61,423 nt of DNA from Microbacterium sp. MYb54. Lineage in GTDB: Bacteria > Actinomycetota > Actinomycetes > Actinomycetales > Microbacteriaceae. Positions within the stretch are counted from its first letter, which is position 1. Each line of letters opens with the position of its first letter. This document shows positions 52,299 through 61,423 of the stretch, in pieces. Under the pieces are notes generated by a model. The model searched no databases. It was not told the origin of the DNA and saw only the letters and a program-made list of their open reading frames with translations. The position numbers and the translations under genes are program-made. The stretch lies in assembly GCF_002979515.1 (NCBI RefSeq), contig NZ_PCPA01000020.1:1-61423 (forward strand), in the 5' to 3' direction.

Positions 52299-53021
52299 AT
52301 GACCTTCGCCGCGCTCCAGCCCCTCGCCGACCGTGCCGCCCTCTTCGTCGCACTCCGTCAGGACGCTCTCTCCGCCGCCGCCGACACCCTCGGCGAGCAC
52401 CACTGGGATGCGGACCTGGCCGCGGGCACCCTCACCTTCACGGCCGACGCCGATCCGACGCGCCAGCTCGTGGCCCGCGCACACCTGATCGCGACGATCG
52501 CGCCGGGCCCACGCTCGGTCCTGTGGGCGTGGGCGCACCCGAGCGGAGATCCTCAGGGCGTCGCGGCGCAGCTGCACGCCTACGGTAGCGAGCACGGCAT
52601 CTCCGAGCTGACCACAGCCGAGGTCCCGTTCCCCGCCGAGGTCGCAGGCGACGACGAATGGATCGCCCAGGCCGCGCACACGGTCGGCGGCGTCGCGGTC
52701 GAACTCACCGGACGCTCCCCGTACTACTCTGCTCCGGTCGGCAACGGAACCCGCGCCGTGTTCCTGCTCGACGCGCCGCTCGCCCCTCTCACGGTGGCGG
52801 ATGCCGTCATCGCGCTGCCCCGGGTGCTCTCCGGCGCGAACCTCCCCGACGCGCGCACCGCGGTCTGGGATCTGGCGCGGCTCGCGGGCTGGACCCTCAC
52901 CTGGACGGACGAGGCTTTCTCCGGCGCCACGGTGTCTGACGCCAGCGGCACGGCGACGTTCCGCTTCGACGAGCAGGCCCGCATCAGCGGCATCGAGAGC
53001 ACGCTGCACCCACAGGGCTGA
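52299..53021 (+). CDS. DUF6882-family protein
   Basis: 240 residues. The pattern HHWDADLAAGTLTFT, SVLWAWAHPSG, a Tyr-Tyr-Ser-Ala-Pro segment and a late ARTAVWDLARLAGWTLTW fits DUF6882, a family of unknown function common in actinobacteria. Soluble, no signal peptide. Confidence 0.75.
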   Translation: MTFAALQPLADRAALFVALRQDALSAAADTLGEHHWDADLAAGTLTFTADADPTRQLVARAHLIATIAPGPRSVLWAWAHPSGDPQGVAAQLHAYGSEHGISELTTAEVPFPAEVAGDDEWIAQAAHTVGGVAVELTGRSPYYSAPVGNGTRAVFLLDAPLAPLTVADAVIALPRVLSGANLPDARTAVWDLARLAGWTLTWTDEAFSGATVSDASGTATFRFDEQARISGIESTLHPQG

Positions 53022-53052
53022 CCCCGTCGAGGGCCGCGGCTAGCATGAGCGC

Positions 53053-54141
53053 ATGAGCGACCTCGACCTCATTCCCGCAGGGCACACCTTCACCGCGCAG
53101 GAGATCACGGTCTTCGCCGACAGCGAGCATCGCACGCTCGACGAGGCGATCGCCGAGGCCGATGTCCTGGTGAGCTGTCCGCACGCCGGCGCGCGCATCC
53201 CTGAAGAACTCGTGCCGTTCCTCTCCCCTGCGCTGACGAGACGGATGCAGTACGACTTCACCGACGTCGCCACCGACGCGATCGTGCGGGAGTGGGCTCG
53301 GAACGACCGCCGCATCGTCGCGGTCATCAACCCGCATCCACGCCTGGTGCGCGATCCCAACCGTGCCCGTCCGGCCGACATCGCCGCCGACCTGACGACG
53401 GCCATCGAGCGCACCCGCGCCGCCGGGCCCTGGCAGAAGGTCGACCTGTCAGGAGTGGATGCGATCCGCCCGGTGACCTTCTCGTTCTTCCCGATCCTCG
53501 AGGTGCCGACCGACGATGCAGAGCGCGACCGCCTCGTGCACACGTTCGTCGAGGTCGGCGAGCGCGGGCTGGGCGTCTACGAGCGCACGAGGGATGACCT
53601 GACCGAGCGGTTCGTGGCCGAGAAGCTCCGCACGGGCGGGCGGTTCACGCGATTGTCTTTCCACGACACCATGAACACCACGACCACGAGCGACGGTGCG
53701 GTCAACGTCGCCAGGGCCCCGGAAGACCGGCTCCCCGCTGTCGTCGCCCTCTCCAACCGCGGCGACACCCGCGGCGACGAGCGCGACCCCGCAGACCCGC
53801 CGACGATGGATCCTGAGCGTCTTCGTGCGCTCGCCGATGCCCATCGTGCCGGGTTCCGCGTCGATCGGCCGGACGCCGTGGCTCTGAACACTCCGTACCT
53901 CGGCAGCCAGGAGATCCGTGCAGCAGGGGCCCGGTTCCGAGAGCTCGCCCCGCAGGCCGCAGGGGCCGCGCTCACACTCGACGCGGTGCAGGCCGAGTTC
54001 CTGCGCGAGTATCTGCTCGGGCCGGCTGCTGTCGAAGAGCTGCATCGGCCGGGGACGGACTGGATCCGAGAAGACCCCGCCCACGTGCACGATGTCGCCG
54101 AGGCGTGTCAGCGTGCGTGGGACCTGTACCGGGCGCTCTGA
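53053..54141 (+). CDS. N-formylglutamate amidohydrolase-family protein
   Basis: 362 residues. LVSCPHAGARIPEELVPF near residue 36 (metal His), then INPHPRLVRDPNRAR, a Ser-Phe-His-Asp-Thr motif and LNTPYLGSQEI are of the FGase/HutG family. It ends 26 bp from the convergent siderophore ATPase gene. No other histidine catabolism gene is adjacent, so the exact substrate is open. Confidence 0.8.
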   Translation: MSDLDLIPAGHTFTAQEITVFADSEHRTLDEAIAEADVLVSCPHAGARIPEELVPFLSPALTRRMQYDFTDVATDAIVREWARNDRRIVAVINPHPRLVRDPNRARPADIAADLTTAIERTRAAGPWQKVDLSGVDAIRPVTFSFFPILEVPTDDAERDRLVHTFVEVGERGLGVYERTRDDLTERFVAEKLRTGGRFTRLSFHDTMNTTTTSDGAVNVARAPEDRLPAVVALSNRGDTRGDERDPADPPTMDPERLRALADAHRAGFRVDRPDAVALNTPYLGSQEIRAAGARFRELAPQAAGAALTLDAVQAEFLREYLLGPAAVEELHRPGTDWIREDPAHVHDVAEACQRAWDLYRAL

Positions 54142-54167
54142 GCGACGTCGTCGACCGCCTCAGACCC

Positions 54168-54956
54168 TCAGCGTCGGCGGGGCACGACCATCGGCGTCCC
54201 GGTTTCCGGGTCGGGGATGACGGTGCAGTCGAGGTCGAACACCCGAGCCATCACCTCGGGCGTGAGCACCTCGTCCGGAGCGCCCGTGCTGAGGATCGCA
54301 CCATCGCGCATCGCGACGATCCGATCCGCGTACCGAGCTGCCTGGTTGAGGTCGTGCAGCACGGCGACGACGGTCGTCCCCTGCTCACGGTTGATCGCCC
54401 GGAACAGGTCGAGCATGTCCAACTGGTGCGTGATGTCGAGGAAGGTCGTCGGCTCGTCCAGGAGCAGCACATCCGTCTCCTGCGCGAGCGCCATGGCCAG
54501 CCAGACCCGCTGACGCTGTCCGCCGGAGAGTTCGTCCACGGGTCGATCCACCAGGTCCTGCACGGCGGTGCGCTCCATCGCGCGGCGCACGGCCTGCTCG
54601 TCGGACGGGCTCCAGCCCGAGAAGGCGCGGCGGTGCGGGTAACGGCCTCGGGCGATGAGATCCGCCACCCGCATGCCGTCCGGCGCCTCGGCCGACTGGC
54701 CGAGCAGGCCGAGCTCCCGCGCCAGCTCCTTCGCACCTCGTGTGCGGATGTCGTGTCCGTCGAGGAGCACCGACCCGGCCAGCGCCGGGAGCAGCCGCGC
54801 GATCGTGCGCAGCAGCGTCGACTTCCCGCAGGCGTTCGGCCCGATGATCGCGACGAAGGAGCCCCGCTCGATCGTCAGGTCGAGGTCGACCGAGATCGGC
54901 CGTCCGTGCGGGTATCCGGCGGAGAGACCGCGGATCTCGAACGTCGCCTCGGTCAC
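54168..54956 (-). CDS. ferric-siderophore ABC transporter ATP-binding protein
   Basis: 262 residues, FepC/FhuC type: Walker A IIGPNACGKSTLLRT, signature LSGGQRQRVWLAMALAQ, Walker B VLLLDEPTTFLD. GTG start overlaps the preceding stop. Last gene of the iron-uptake operon. Confidence 0.94.
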   Translation of the reverse strand: MTEATFEIRGLSAGYPHGRPISVDLDLTIERGSFVAIIGPNACGKSTLLRTIARLLPALAGSVLLDGHDIRTRGAKELARELGLLGQSAEAPDGMRVADLIARGRYPHRRAFSGWSPSDEQAVRRAMERTAVQDLVDRPVDELSGGQRQRVWLAMALAQETDVLLLDEPTTFLDITHQLDMLDLFRAINREQGTTVVAVLHDLNQAARYADRIVAMRDGAILSTGAPDEVLTPEVMARVFDLDCTVIPDPETGTPMVVPRRR

Positions 54957-55774
54957 AGTCCGTTCCTCGTCAGCAGCTCGTCGACCAGGTCCCGCTGGGT
55001 CTCGTCGTCTTCCCCGTTCTCCCAGATCGCGGTGATCCGCTCCTCGAGCTCAGGGCGGCGGGTGAACTCGGCGGCCCAGCGCTCCTCGTCGCGCCGCCAG
55101 TAGCCCATGGTCATGTACCGCGCAGTCGGCCAGCCGAGCGTGTGGCGCACATGCCGGCGCACGTCGCGCATGACCGTCGCCTCACCGGAGAACCAGAGGT
55201 AGGTCGTGTCCGGGGCGACCGCGGTCTCGGCGACGACGTGATCGAGCATCTCGTCGCTGCGAACCCAGCGCAGCGTGTCATCCTGCCGGATCGGCAGATC
55301 CTGACGGTCTCGGGCGTCGTCGACCGACACGATCACGCACGCCGGCGGGTCTGTCACGGTGCGCTCATCGAGGATGCGCCCGATGGCAGGAAGGGCCGTT
55401 GCATCGCCGACGAGAAGCACGCGATCCGTCCCCTCAGGCGGATGGAAGTGTCCGCGTGGAGCATCGAACGCCACGCGATCCCCGTGGCGAGCCTCGCGCG
55501 CCCAGCGGGTAGCCGGACCGTGCGCGTGCACGACGAAGTCGATGTCGAGCTCGTCGGACTCGGGCCGCCAGTCGCGCACCGAGTAGTAGCGCTTCGCCTC
55601 TTCCCCGTCGACCGTCGAGAGCCACAGGCCGAAGAACTCATCCGGCCGCCCGCTCGACACGAACCGCCCGCCGCTGTCCGTGTGGGCATCGCGGAGAGTG
55701 ATCCGCAGCATGTTCGGGGTGACGACCGTGCGGGCCACCACTTCGGCGGTGTAGACGGGGGCATCGGTGCGCAT
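54953..55774 (-). CDS. siderophore-interacting protein (FAD ferric reductase)
   Basis: 273 residues from ATG 55774, which shares one base with the permease stop (TGATG). KRYYSVRDWRP (FAD), DFVVHAHGPATRWAREA, LLVGDATALPAIGRIL (nucleotide site) and LWFSGEA...RYMTMGYWRRDEE are SIP-family signatures. It reduces imported ferric siderophore in the cytosol. The frame is open to 56197 but that part is antisense-like overlap with the permease. Confidence 0.92.
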   Translation of the reverse strand: MRTDAPVYTAEVVARTVVTPNMLRITLRDAHTDSGGRFVSSGRPDEFFGLWLSTVDGEEAKRYYSVRDWRPESDELDIDFVVHAHGPATRWAREARHGDRVAFDAPRGHFHPPEGTDRVLLVGDATALPAIGRILDERTVTDPPACVIVSVDDARDRQDLPIRQDDTLRWVRSDEMLDHVVAETAVAPDTTYLWFSGEATVMRDVRRHVRHTLGWPTARYMTMGYWRRDEERWAAEFTRRPELEERITAIWENGEDDETQRDLVDELLTRNGL

Positions 55775-56796
55775 CAGCGCCTCCTTCGGTTCGCGCCGGA
55801 GAGCATCCAGGCGAGGTACAGTCCGCCGATCCCGATCGTGACGAGTCCGGTGGGAAGCATGGTGGGGGCGAACAGCCGCATGGCGAGCAGATCGCTGAAC
55901 ACGAGGAGCACGGCGCCCGTCATGGCAGATGCCGCGAACGGCATCGGTCCGCTGCGCCACAGCCGTCGCGCGATCTGCGGCGCGGCGAGCGCGACGAACG
56001 CGATCGGTCCGGCCGCCGCGATCGTGAGGGCGAGGAGCACGACGCCGACGAGCATGGCCGACAGACGCAGGCGCACCGGCCGCACCCCCAGGGAGGCGGC
56101 GCGGTCCTCCCCCAGCTCGTACAGGGTCAGTGCGGGCCGCAGCGCGGCGATGGCGAGGGCGCCGAGCGCGAGCGCGACGAGGATCACCGGCATCCATCGG
56201 CCGTCGATGCCGTTGAGGGAGCCGGCACCCCAGATCGCGGCGCTCCGCGACACCACATCGTCGGCGGCGAGCTCGATCATGGTGTTCGCGGCTCCCAGCA
56301 TGGCCGTGAGAGCGATGCCCACGATGATGAGGCGGGTTCCGGTGGCACCGCGCCAGGCCACGAGCGCGAACACCAGAGCCGCCGACAGGATGCCGCCGCC
56401 GATCGAACCGGCGGTGAGGGCGAGAGTGCTCGCCGATCCGCCGACGATCACGATCAAGGCCCCGGTGTACGCACCGGCGGAGAAGCCCAGGATGTCGGGG
56501 CTCCCCAGCGGGTTGCGGGTGACGACTTGGAACAGGGCGCCGGACAGCGCGAGCATCGCCCCGATGGCGGCCCCCAGCACGACCCGAGGAAGTCGCCAGC
56601 CGAGGACGACCAGCCGTGTTCCGCTCTCGCCACCACCGAACAGTACCGAGACCACGTCGGGCACCGACACCGCGGCTTCACCGAGAGTGAGACCCGCAAT
56701 GCCCAGGACCACGAGGACGACGGCGGAGCAGACCCAGATCACGACGCGACGCCGACGCGTGGCAGCGGGTGCGGCGACGACCGAATCCGCGATCAC
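55774..56796 (-). CDS. FecCD-type siderophore permease (second)
   Basis: 340 residues, about nine membrane segments, with GWRLPRVVLGAAIGAMLALS, NPLGSPDILGFSAGA and the coupling region near AAGPIAFVALAAPQIAR. Overlaps the first permease gene by 4 bp; the two form the heterodimeric membrane channel. Confidence 0.93.
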   Translation of the reverse strand: MIADSVVAAPAATRRRRVVIWVCSAVVLVVLGIAGLTLGEAAVSVPDVVSVLFGGGESGTRLVVLGWRLPRVVLGAAIGAMLALSGALFQVVTRNPLGSPDILGFSAGAYTGALIVIVGGSASTLALTAGSIGGGILSAALVFALVAWRGATGTRLIIVGIALTAMLGAANTMIELAADDVVSRSAAIWGAGSLNGIDGRWMPVILVALALGALAIAALRPALTLYELGEDRAASLGVRPVRLRLSAMLVGVVLLALTIAAAGPIAFVALAAPQIARRLWRSGPMPFAASAMTGAVLLVFSDLLAMRLFAPTMLPTGLVTIGIGGLYLAWMLSGANRRRR

Positions 56797-57833
56797 GACG
56801 GTGCTCCGTCAGCCTGCACACGCCGTGACAGCACGAGCGCGACGAGCACCGGCGCCCCGAGGAACGCGGTCACCACGCCCACCGGGATCGAGCGCGGGGC
56901 GATCAGGACCCCGCCGAGCACATCGGCGAACAGCAGCAGGATGGGACCGGCGAGCACGCTGTAGATCAGGAGCCTCCGGGTGTCGGGTCCGAACACCGCC
57001 CGCAGCGCGTGCGGCACGAGCAGCCCGACGAAGGCGATCGGTCCGGCGGCTGCGGTCGCCGCCCCGCAGAGCACGGCGATCGCGATGAATCCGCCGATCC
57101 GCACGGCACCGACCCGACCGCCGAGTGCGCGAGCAGTGTCCTCACCGAGCGCCAGGAGCCCGATCCCCGGTGCGATCGCGACGACGAGGAGCAGTCCCCC
57201 GGCGATCACGATCAGCGTCAACGTGGCCGCTTCGAGCGAGCGCCCGCCGAGAGCTCCCGCTCCCCACAGACGCATCGCCTGATACGACGCGGGGTCGATC
57301 AGGCTGAGTGCCGCGGTCGCCGCGGAGAGCACCGCGGCGACCGCGACCCCGGTGAGTGCGAGGCGCCCGATCGACGCGCCGCGCCCTACCCCGCCGATGA
57401 GGGCGACGAGAGCGCTGGCGATCGCAGCCCCCGCGAACGCGAACCACATCGTGGAGCCGAAGTCCCCGATACCCAGCACCACGATCGCCACTGCGACCGC
57501 CAGCGACGCCCCGGCGTTGACACCGAGCAGTCCCGGTTCCGCGAGCGGGTTGCGGGTCAGCGTCTGCATGATGACGCCTGCCACCGCCAGCGCGCTGCCC
57601 GCCGCGACACCGATGAACGTGCGCGGCAGACGCACATCTCGCACGATCAGGTCGGCTTCCGTGCCCGTGGGTGCCGCGAGCGCCGAGAAGAGCTCATCGA
57701 ACGTCAGCGTGCGCGGCCCGACCGCGATGCTGATCCCGATCGCGGCGATCAGCAGGAGGAGGACGACCGGGAGGATGACCGCATCGGACGGACGACGGAC
57801 ACGCCGCCGACCGTCCGTGACGCTTCCGGTCAC
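56793..57833 (-). CDS. FecCD-type siderophore permease (first)
   Basis: 346 residues; VRLPRTFIGVAAGSALAVAG, NPLAEPGLLGVNAGASLAVA and AAGPIAFVGLLVPHALR. ATGA overlap with the binding-protein gene. Confidence 0.93.
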   Translation of the reverse strand: MTGSVTDGRRRVRRPSDAVILPVVLLLLIAAIGISIAVGPRTLTFDELFSALAAPTGTEADLIVRDVRLPRTFIGVAAGSALAVAGVIMQTLTRNPLAEPGLLGVNAGASLAVAVAIVVLGIGDFGSTMWFAFAGAAIASALVALIGGVGRGASIGRLALTGVAVAAVLSAATAALSLIDPASYQAMRLWGAGALGGRSLEAATLTLIVIAGGLLLVVAIAPGIGLLALGEDTARALGGRVGAVRIGGFIAIAVLCGAATAAAGPIAFVGLLVPHALRAVFGPDTRRLLIYSVLAGPILLLFADVLGGVLIAPRSIPVGVVTAFLGAPVLVALVLSRRVQADGAPS

Positions 57834-58822
57834 TTCGAGAGCGGCTCGAGCACCTCGGTGGTGAGCTCGTCGATCCAGCCCTCCGCGCTCCGGTAATCGG
57901 TGACGCCCGTCACGAGGCCGTAGACGTGACCGGACTTTGCGATGTCGAGCTGCTGGAACAGGCTGCTGTCGATGACCTCCTGGATCGCCGGCATCTTGCT
58001 GCCGTCCGGGTTCGCGTAGGTGAGGCCGACCGTCACACCGTCGAGGATGGTGCCGATCTGCTCCAGCGAGAACGAGGCGTATCCGAAGCCGCCCTCATCA
58101 TCCAGAGGGATGCCTTCGCCGTAGGTGAGCCCCATCTCGTTCACGATGAGGTTTCCGGTGGAACCGGTCGGCAGCTGGATGGAGAACTGTCCCGCCTCGT
58201 CACCGAGTGAGAAGTTCGCCCAGGTGTTCGCAGCGATGACGTCGGCGTACTGCTCCTTCACCTCGTCGCGGCGCGCCTCGTACGAGGTCTTCGCCTCTTC
58301 CCAGGTGTCGTGCGCGCCGAGCGCAGACGCCAGGTCTTCGGTCAGCGACTGCCAGTCGCCTCGCTCGTCCCCGCCGACGATCACGGTGGGCGCGATCTCG
58401 TTGAGCCGGGCGAAGGTCGCTTCGTCCACCTCGTAGGCATCGCCGACGATGACGTCGGGTGCGGCGCCGGCGAGCGCTTCGAAGTTGATCTCCCCGTAGG
58501 TGCCGACCTTCTGGGCGTCGGCGATGTAGGCCTGCTGCTCGTCGGTGTAGCCGTCGATCCACTGGGTGTAGTCGATCGCGGCGACCACGGGGAGATCGAG
58601 CGACATGACCTGCCACGGGGTGTCGTACGAGATGGCGGCGACGCGCTCGGGGTCGGTGGGAACGGTGACCTTGCCATAGACGGTGTCGACCACGTGGGTG
58701 TCCCCGCCGGCGGAGCCGTCGCCGGAGGAGGACCCGGCGGCAGAGGCGCAGGCGGTGACGGCGAAGAGCGGGACGATGATGGCTGCTGCGAGCGCGGCTC
58801 GCAGGCGCGGTGATGGGCGCAC
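57830..58822 (-). CDS. siderophore-binding lipoprotein
   Basis: 330 residues. A lipoprotein signal peptide ends at the lipobox VTACAS (Cys about residue 25), then a Gly/Ser linker and a type III periplasmic-binding fold (RVAAISYDTPWQVMSLDLPV, AAPDVIVGDAYEV). First gene of the operon, just downstream of the iron-box-like site. Confidence 0.93.
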   Translation of the reverse strand: MRPSPRLRAALAAAIIVPLFAVTACASAAGSSSGDGSAGGDTHVVDTVYGKVTVPTDPERVAAISYDTPWQVMSLDLPVVAAIDYTQWIDGYTDEQQAYIADAQKVGTYGEINFEALAGAAPDVIVGDAYEVDEATFARLNEIAPTVIVGGDERGDWQSLTEDLASALGAHDTWEEAKTSYEARRDEVKEQYADVIAANTWANFSLGDEAGQFSIQLPTGSTGNLIVNEMGLTYGEGIPLDDEGGFGYASFSLEQIGTILDGVTVGLTYANPDGSKMPAIQEVIDSSLFQQLDIAKSGHVYGLVTGVTDYRSAEGWIDELTTEVLEPLSK

Positions 58823-58833
58823 GGGATCTCCAA

Positions 58834-58853
58834 TTAAGGCAAGGGTTACCTAA
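58834..58853. promoter_or_regulatory. DtxR/IdeR-like iron box
   Basis: The minus strand reads TTAGGTAACCCTTGCCTTAA, matching about 13 of 19 positions of the actinobacterial iron-box consensus. It lies just upstream of the binding-protein start (58822) and 55 bp beyond the stop of the AraC gene, so iron-repressed transcription of the uptake operon is likely. Confidence 0.7.
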
Positions 58854-58907
58854 TTATGTCGCCCTCGCCTGCCCGGTTCGATGGAGATAGTTGTGTCGAT
58901 CGGTCGA

Positions 58908-59672
58908 CTATGCGCGTGGATCGGTCACGGAGCCGTGTGTGCGGGCGAACGTCCGTGGTGCGACTCCGGTGCGTCGCCGGAACGCGGCCGAGAACGCGGC
59001 GAGGGATTCGAATCCGACCGCCCGTGCGGTGCGACCCACCTCCGTGCCGTTCGCGAGCAGCGACATCGCGAGGTGCAGTCGCAGTTCGGACCTCCACCGG
59101 GAGAACGCCATCCCCGTCTCGGCTGAGAACTGGCGCATGAACGTGCGGACACTCACCGCGGACTGCACCGCCCAGGCGTCGACGGTGCGTCGATCGGCCG
59201 GATCGGCGATGAGAGCATCCGTCACCGCGCGCAACCACGGGCTCGCCGGCGTGGGCAGGCCCACCTCCGCCTCTCGCGAGTCGGCGAGCAGGTCGAGCGC
59301 GAAGGCCTCGGCACGGGCGCGGCGGACCGGATCCGTATAGCGGCCGAGTTCCACGAGCACCTGATCCAGCAGCGGCGGCACCCGCGTGACGACGACACGC
59401 GTGGTGAGAGCGGCACCGGCGTCGGGTTCGAACCAGGTGCACCGCATGCTGTTCCCCGGCACCGCCGTCACCTCGTGCATGACGCCGGCAGGGATCCAGA
59501 CGCTGGTCCCCCGCGGAGCGATGAACACGGCGTCCGGCGTGACGACCGTCACCGACCGCGTGATCGCCGAGAGCAGCTCATGGTCGTCGTGAGAGTGGGC
59601 CTCCCAGTGGGCACCCTCGGCGGTCGTCAGGATGTCGATCGAGTCCAGCAGCGGATCGAGGTCGAGCGTCAT
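58908..59672 (-). CDS. AraC-family regulator upstream of the siderophore operon
   Basis: 254 residues from ATG 59672. A cupin-like sensor half (AHWEAHSHDDHELLSAI, VWIPAGVMHEV) precedes a two-HTH AraC domain (SVRTFMRQFSAETGMAFSRW; VGRTARAVGFESLAAFSAAF). It precedes and is co-directional with the iron-uptake operon, suggesting siderophore-responsive activation. The frame extends to 59807 but without a better start. Confidence 0.85.
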   Translation of the reverse strand: MTLDLDPLLDSIDILTTAEGAHWEAHSHDDHELLSAITRSVTVVTPDAVFIAPRGTSVWIPAGVMHEVTAVPGNSMRCTWFEPDAGAALTTRVVVTRVPPLLDQVLVELGRYTDPVRRARAEAFALDLLADSREAEVGLPTPASPWLRAVTDALIADPADRRTVDAWAVQSAVSVRTFMRQFSAETGMAFSRWRSELRLHLAMSLLANGTEVGRTARAVGFESLAAFSAAFRRRTGVAPRTFARTHGSVTDPRA

Positions 59673-59805
59673 GACGGCTCCAGACGGAGAAGGGAAAGCG
59701 GATGGGCGCCGGGCATCAGTGTACGACCGGCGATCACGCGCAACCGCCGCTGCCCCACGAGAACCGAGGGTGCACCGCCACGCGGCGATGTGGGACTCTG
59801 GACGC

Positions 59806-60366
59806 ATGAAGAACGGAATCGTCCGGTTCGCCGCGCTCTATGTGTTCAACGTCGCAGTGCTGCTCCTGATCGGCCTGCTGCTGCCGGGCGTCTCCGTCGG
59901 ATGGAACGCGCTGTGGGCGTCGGTCATCCTGACCCTCGCGGCCCTCTTCGTGAAGCCTCTGCTCGCCGGCGCCTTCCGGAAATCCGCCGCGAAGTCGGCC
60001 GCCGAGCGCACGAAGACGGGCGAGAAGATCGTGCAGTACGTCCTCGTGTACCTCGTCGAGGTCATCATCTGGATCCTCACGGTCTGGCTGAGCGGAGTGC
60101 GCGCCTCCGGCTTCTGGGCTTTCGTGCTGCCGCCGCTGGCGCTGGTGCTCGGCTGGATGATCTACGACCAGATCGACGACAGGATGCGGCGCAAAGCCGC
60201 AGAGATCTACGACTCCGTGCACGCACGCGTGAAGGGCGGCGACGCGAAGCCCGCATCCGCAGCCACCGCCACCGCACCGGAGTCGGCGCAGACGACCGCC
60301 GCCCGTGACGAGCTCAGCGATGGCCTGACACCCGAGCAACGCCGGATGCTCGACGAACTCGGCTGA
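59806..60366 (+). CDS. hypothetical membrane protein
   Basis: 186 residues from ATG 59806. About four hydrophobic segments (12-28, 32-50, 78-95, 105-120) with Lys-rich loops, then a charged cytosolic tail rich in Ala/Thr. It resembles small integral proteins of the phage-holin-4/YvlD-like kind only loosely. Function unknown. Confidence 0.75.
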   Translation: MKNGIVRFAALYVFNVAVLLLIGLLLPGVSVGWNALWASVILTLAALFVKPLLAGAFRKSAAKSAAERTKTGEKIVQYVLVYLVEVIIWILTVWLSGVRASGFWAFVLPPLALVLGWMIYDQIDDRMRRKAAEIYDSVHARVKGGDAKPASAATATAPESAQTTAARDELSDGLTPEQRRMLDELG

Positions 60367-60395
60367 GCCGGCTCCTCCGACCTCCGGAAACACGG

Positions 60396-60424
60396 AAGGC
60401 GCCCATCTTCAGGATGGGCGCCTT
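60396..60424. terminator. bidirectional intrinsic terminator
   Basis: AAGGCGCCCATC and GATGGGCGCCTT form a perfect 12-bp stem with a short loop, followed by CTTCTT. It lies between the convergent membrane-protein and folD genes. Confidence 0.9.
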
Positions 60425-60450
60425 CTTGTGCAGTGGGCGAAAACGCGTCG

Positions 60451-61329
60451 TCAGACGAGCCGCTCCGCCGCTTCCACGACATTGGTCATCAGCAGCGCGA
60501 CCGTCATCGGGCCGACGCCGCCCGGATTCGGTGAGAGGTACCCGGCGATATCCGCGACGTCAGGGGCGACGTCGCCGAACACCAGGCTCTTGCCGGTTTC
60601 CTGGTCGGTCTCGCGCGTGACCCCGACGTCGAGCACGGCTGCTCCGGGCTTGACGTCTTCGGCGCGGATCAGGTGCTTCACACCGGCGGCGGCGACGATC
60701 ACGTCGGCCTCGCGCAGGTAGCGCGGCATGTCGACCGTGCCGGTGTGGGTCAGAGTCACCGTGGCGTTCAGGTCGCGACGCGTGAGCAGCAGCCCGATCG
60801 TGCGACCGATCGTGACACCGCGACCGACCACGACGACGTGCTTGCCCTTGAGGTCGTAGTCGTTGCGCAGCAGCAGCTCGATGACACCGCGCGGGGTGCA
60901 CGGCAGCGGGGTGTCGATCGGGCCGTTGACGTTGAGCACGAGTCGGCCGAGGTTGGTCGGGTGCAGGCCGTCGGCATCCTTCGCCGGGTCGATGCGCTCC
61001 AGGATCGCGTCCGTGTCGAGGTGCTTCGGCAGCGGAAGCTGCACGATGTAGCCGTGGCACGCGGGGTCGGCGTTGAGCTCGTCGATCAGCGCCTCTACGT
61101 CGGACTGTGTGGCATCGGCCGGCAGTTCGCGCTGGATCGAGTTCATCCCGATCGCCTCGGACTGTCGATGCTTCATACCCACGTAGAGCTGCGATGCCGG
61201 GTCAGCACCCACGAGCACTGTCGCGATGCCCGGCGTGATCCCCTTGCTCTTCAGCGCGGCGACGCGTTCGGTGAGCTCGGCTCGGATCGCGGCGGACGCC
61301 GCCTTCCCATCGAGGATCTTCGCGGTCAT
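60451..61329 (-). CDS. folD: methylenetetrahydrofolate dehydrogenase/cyclohydrolase
   Basis: 292 residues from ATG 61329. [14 protein letters not shown] (catalytic Tyr/Lys region), [31 protein letters not shown] and [16 protein letters not shown] are FolD signatures. It interconverts C1-folates in the cytosol. Confidence 0.96.
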   Translation of the reverse strand: MTAKILDGKAASAAIRAELTERVAALKSKGITPGIATVLVGADPASQLYVGMKHRQSEAIGMNSIQRELPADATQSDVEALIDELNADPACHGYIVQLPLPKHLDTDAILERIDPAKDADGLHPTNLGRLVLNVNGPIDTPLPCTPRGVIELLLRNDYDLKGKHVVVVGRGVTIGRTIGLLLTRRDLNATVTLTHTGTVDMPRYLREADVIVAAAGVKHLIRAEDVKPGAAVLDVGVTRETDQETGKSLVFGDVAPDVADIAGYLSPNPGGVGPMTVALLMTNVVEAAERLV

Positions 61330-61389
61330 TGTCCTTCTTTTCCTTAGGTCGTGAGTCCCCCTTGTGCCATGCACTCCGCGGTCACCCGC

Positions 61390-61422
61390 CGAGTGCACGG
61401 CTTCTCGTCGAGTGCACGGCTT
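61390..61422. repeat. short direct repeat upstream of folD
   Basis: CGAGTGCACGGCTT occurs at 61390-61403 and again at 61409-61422, with TGCACT-type sequence nearby at about 61372. The window ends here, so the number of copies is unknown. Confidence 0.5.
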
Positions 61423-61423
61423 G

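Noticed and set aside
1..61423. CRISPR array, tRNA or rRNA genes
   Set aside because: No regularly spaced repeats, cloverleaf-like T-loop/acceptor combinations or rRNA-like stretches were recognised; the GATTCGAATCC-like string near 58986 is inside the AraC gene.

Overview
The window is high-GC actinobacterial DNA, most likely Microbacterium or a close Microbacteriaceae relative. The basis is GC-rich codon use, a DUF222/HNH endonuclease gene, a DUF6882 protein, actinobacterial transporter and two-component families, and a DtxR/IdeR-like iron box. No rRNA, tRNA or CRISPR array was recognised.

The main structural feature is a ~34-kb integrated element (about 1023-35038). The 5' part of a DUF222/HNH gene (1-1030) ends abruptly inside its HNH motif, and the missing 3' part is at 35031-35214. 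Both breakpoints carry the 8-mer CAACGGCG, and removing one copy plus the DNA between restores an open frame. A serine recombinase (33606-35006) lies against the right end. The imperfect inverted arms at 1031-1048 and 35009-35026 look like split attP arms.

Inside the element, left to right: (i) 1.1-20.3 kb is a lower-GC biosynthetic cluster. It has a sugar phosphate cyclase of the 2-epi-5-epi-valiolone type, a freestanding NRPS set (adenylation, carrier, condensation, PPTase, luciferase-like monooxygenase), an HFCD flavoprotein decarboxylase, two small kinases, a nucleotidyltransferase-fold protein, a HIT protein, a HAD phosphatase, a 2OG-Fe oxygenase, an S33 peptidase, a spermidine-synthase-like enzyme, three paralogous GNAT/FemAB-like acyltransferases and an exporter. 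A 19-residue ORF ending in -Lys-Pro-Cys heads one operon and may be a scaffold or precursor peptide whose C-terminal Cys is the flavoprotein's substrate. (ii) 20.5-24.2 kb is a three-component ABC (ABC-3C) conflict system. (iii) 24.9-26.3 kb is a TIR-HIT operon convergent with a small membrane protein. (iv) 26.6-35.0 kb is an actinomycete integrative-conjugative (AICE) backbone: Pif-like NUDIX, HTH-TPR regulator, SCO3933-family protein, FtsK/TraB translocase, RepSA-like initiator, a nuclease-coiled-coil-membrane cargo gene and the recombinase.

Right of the element is ordinary host chromosome: two VOC proteins; a NarL/DesK two-component system with an ABC-2 exporter (36.2-39.8 kb); a homoprotocatechuate meta-cleavage cluster (40.0-50.9 kb: FAD hydroxylase, IclR, MHS symporter, FAH-RraA fusion, GntR, HpaE, HpaD, HpaH, HpaI); an MFS transporter that is a close paralogue of the element's exporter; a DUF6882 protein; an N-formylglutamate amidohydrolase-like protein; a ferric-siderophore uptake operon with siderophore-interacting reductase and AraC regulator (54.2-59.7 kb); a membrane protein; and folD.
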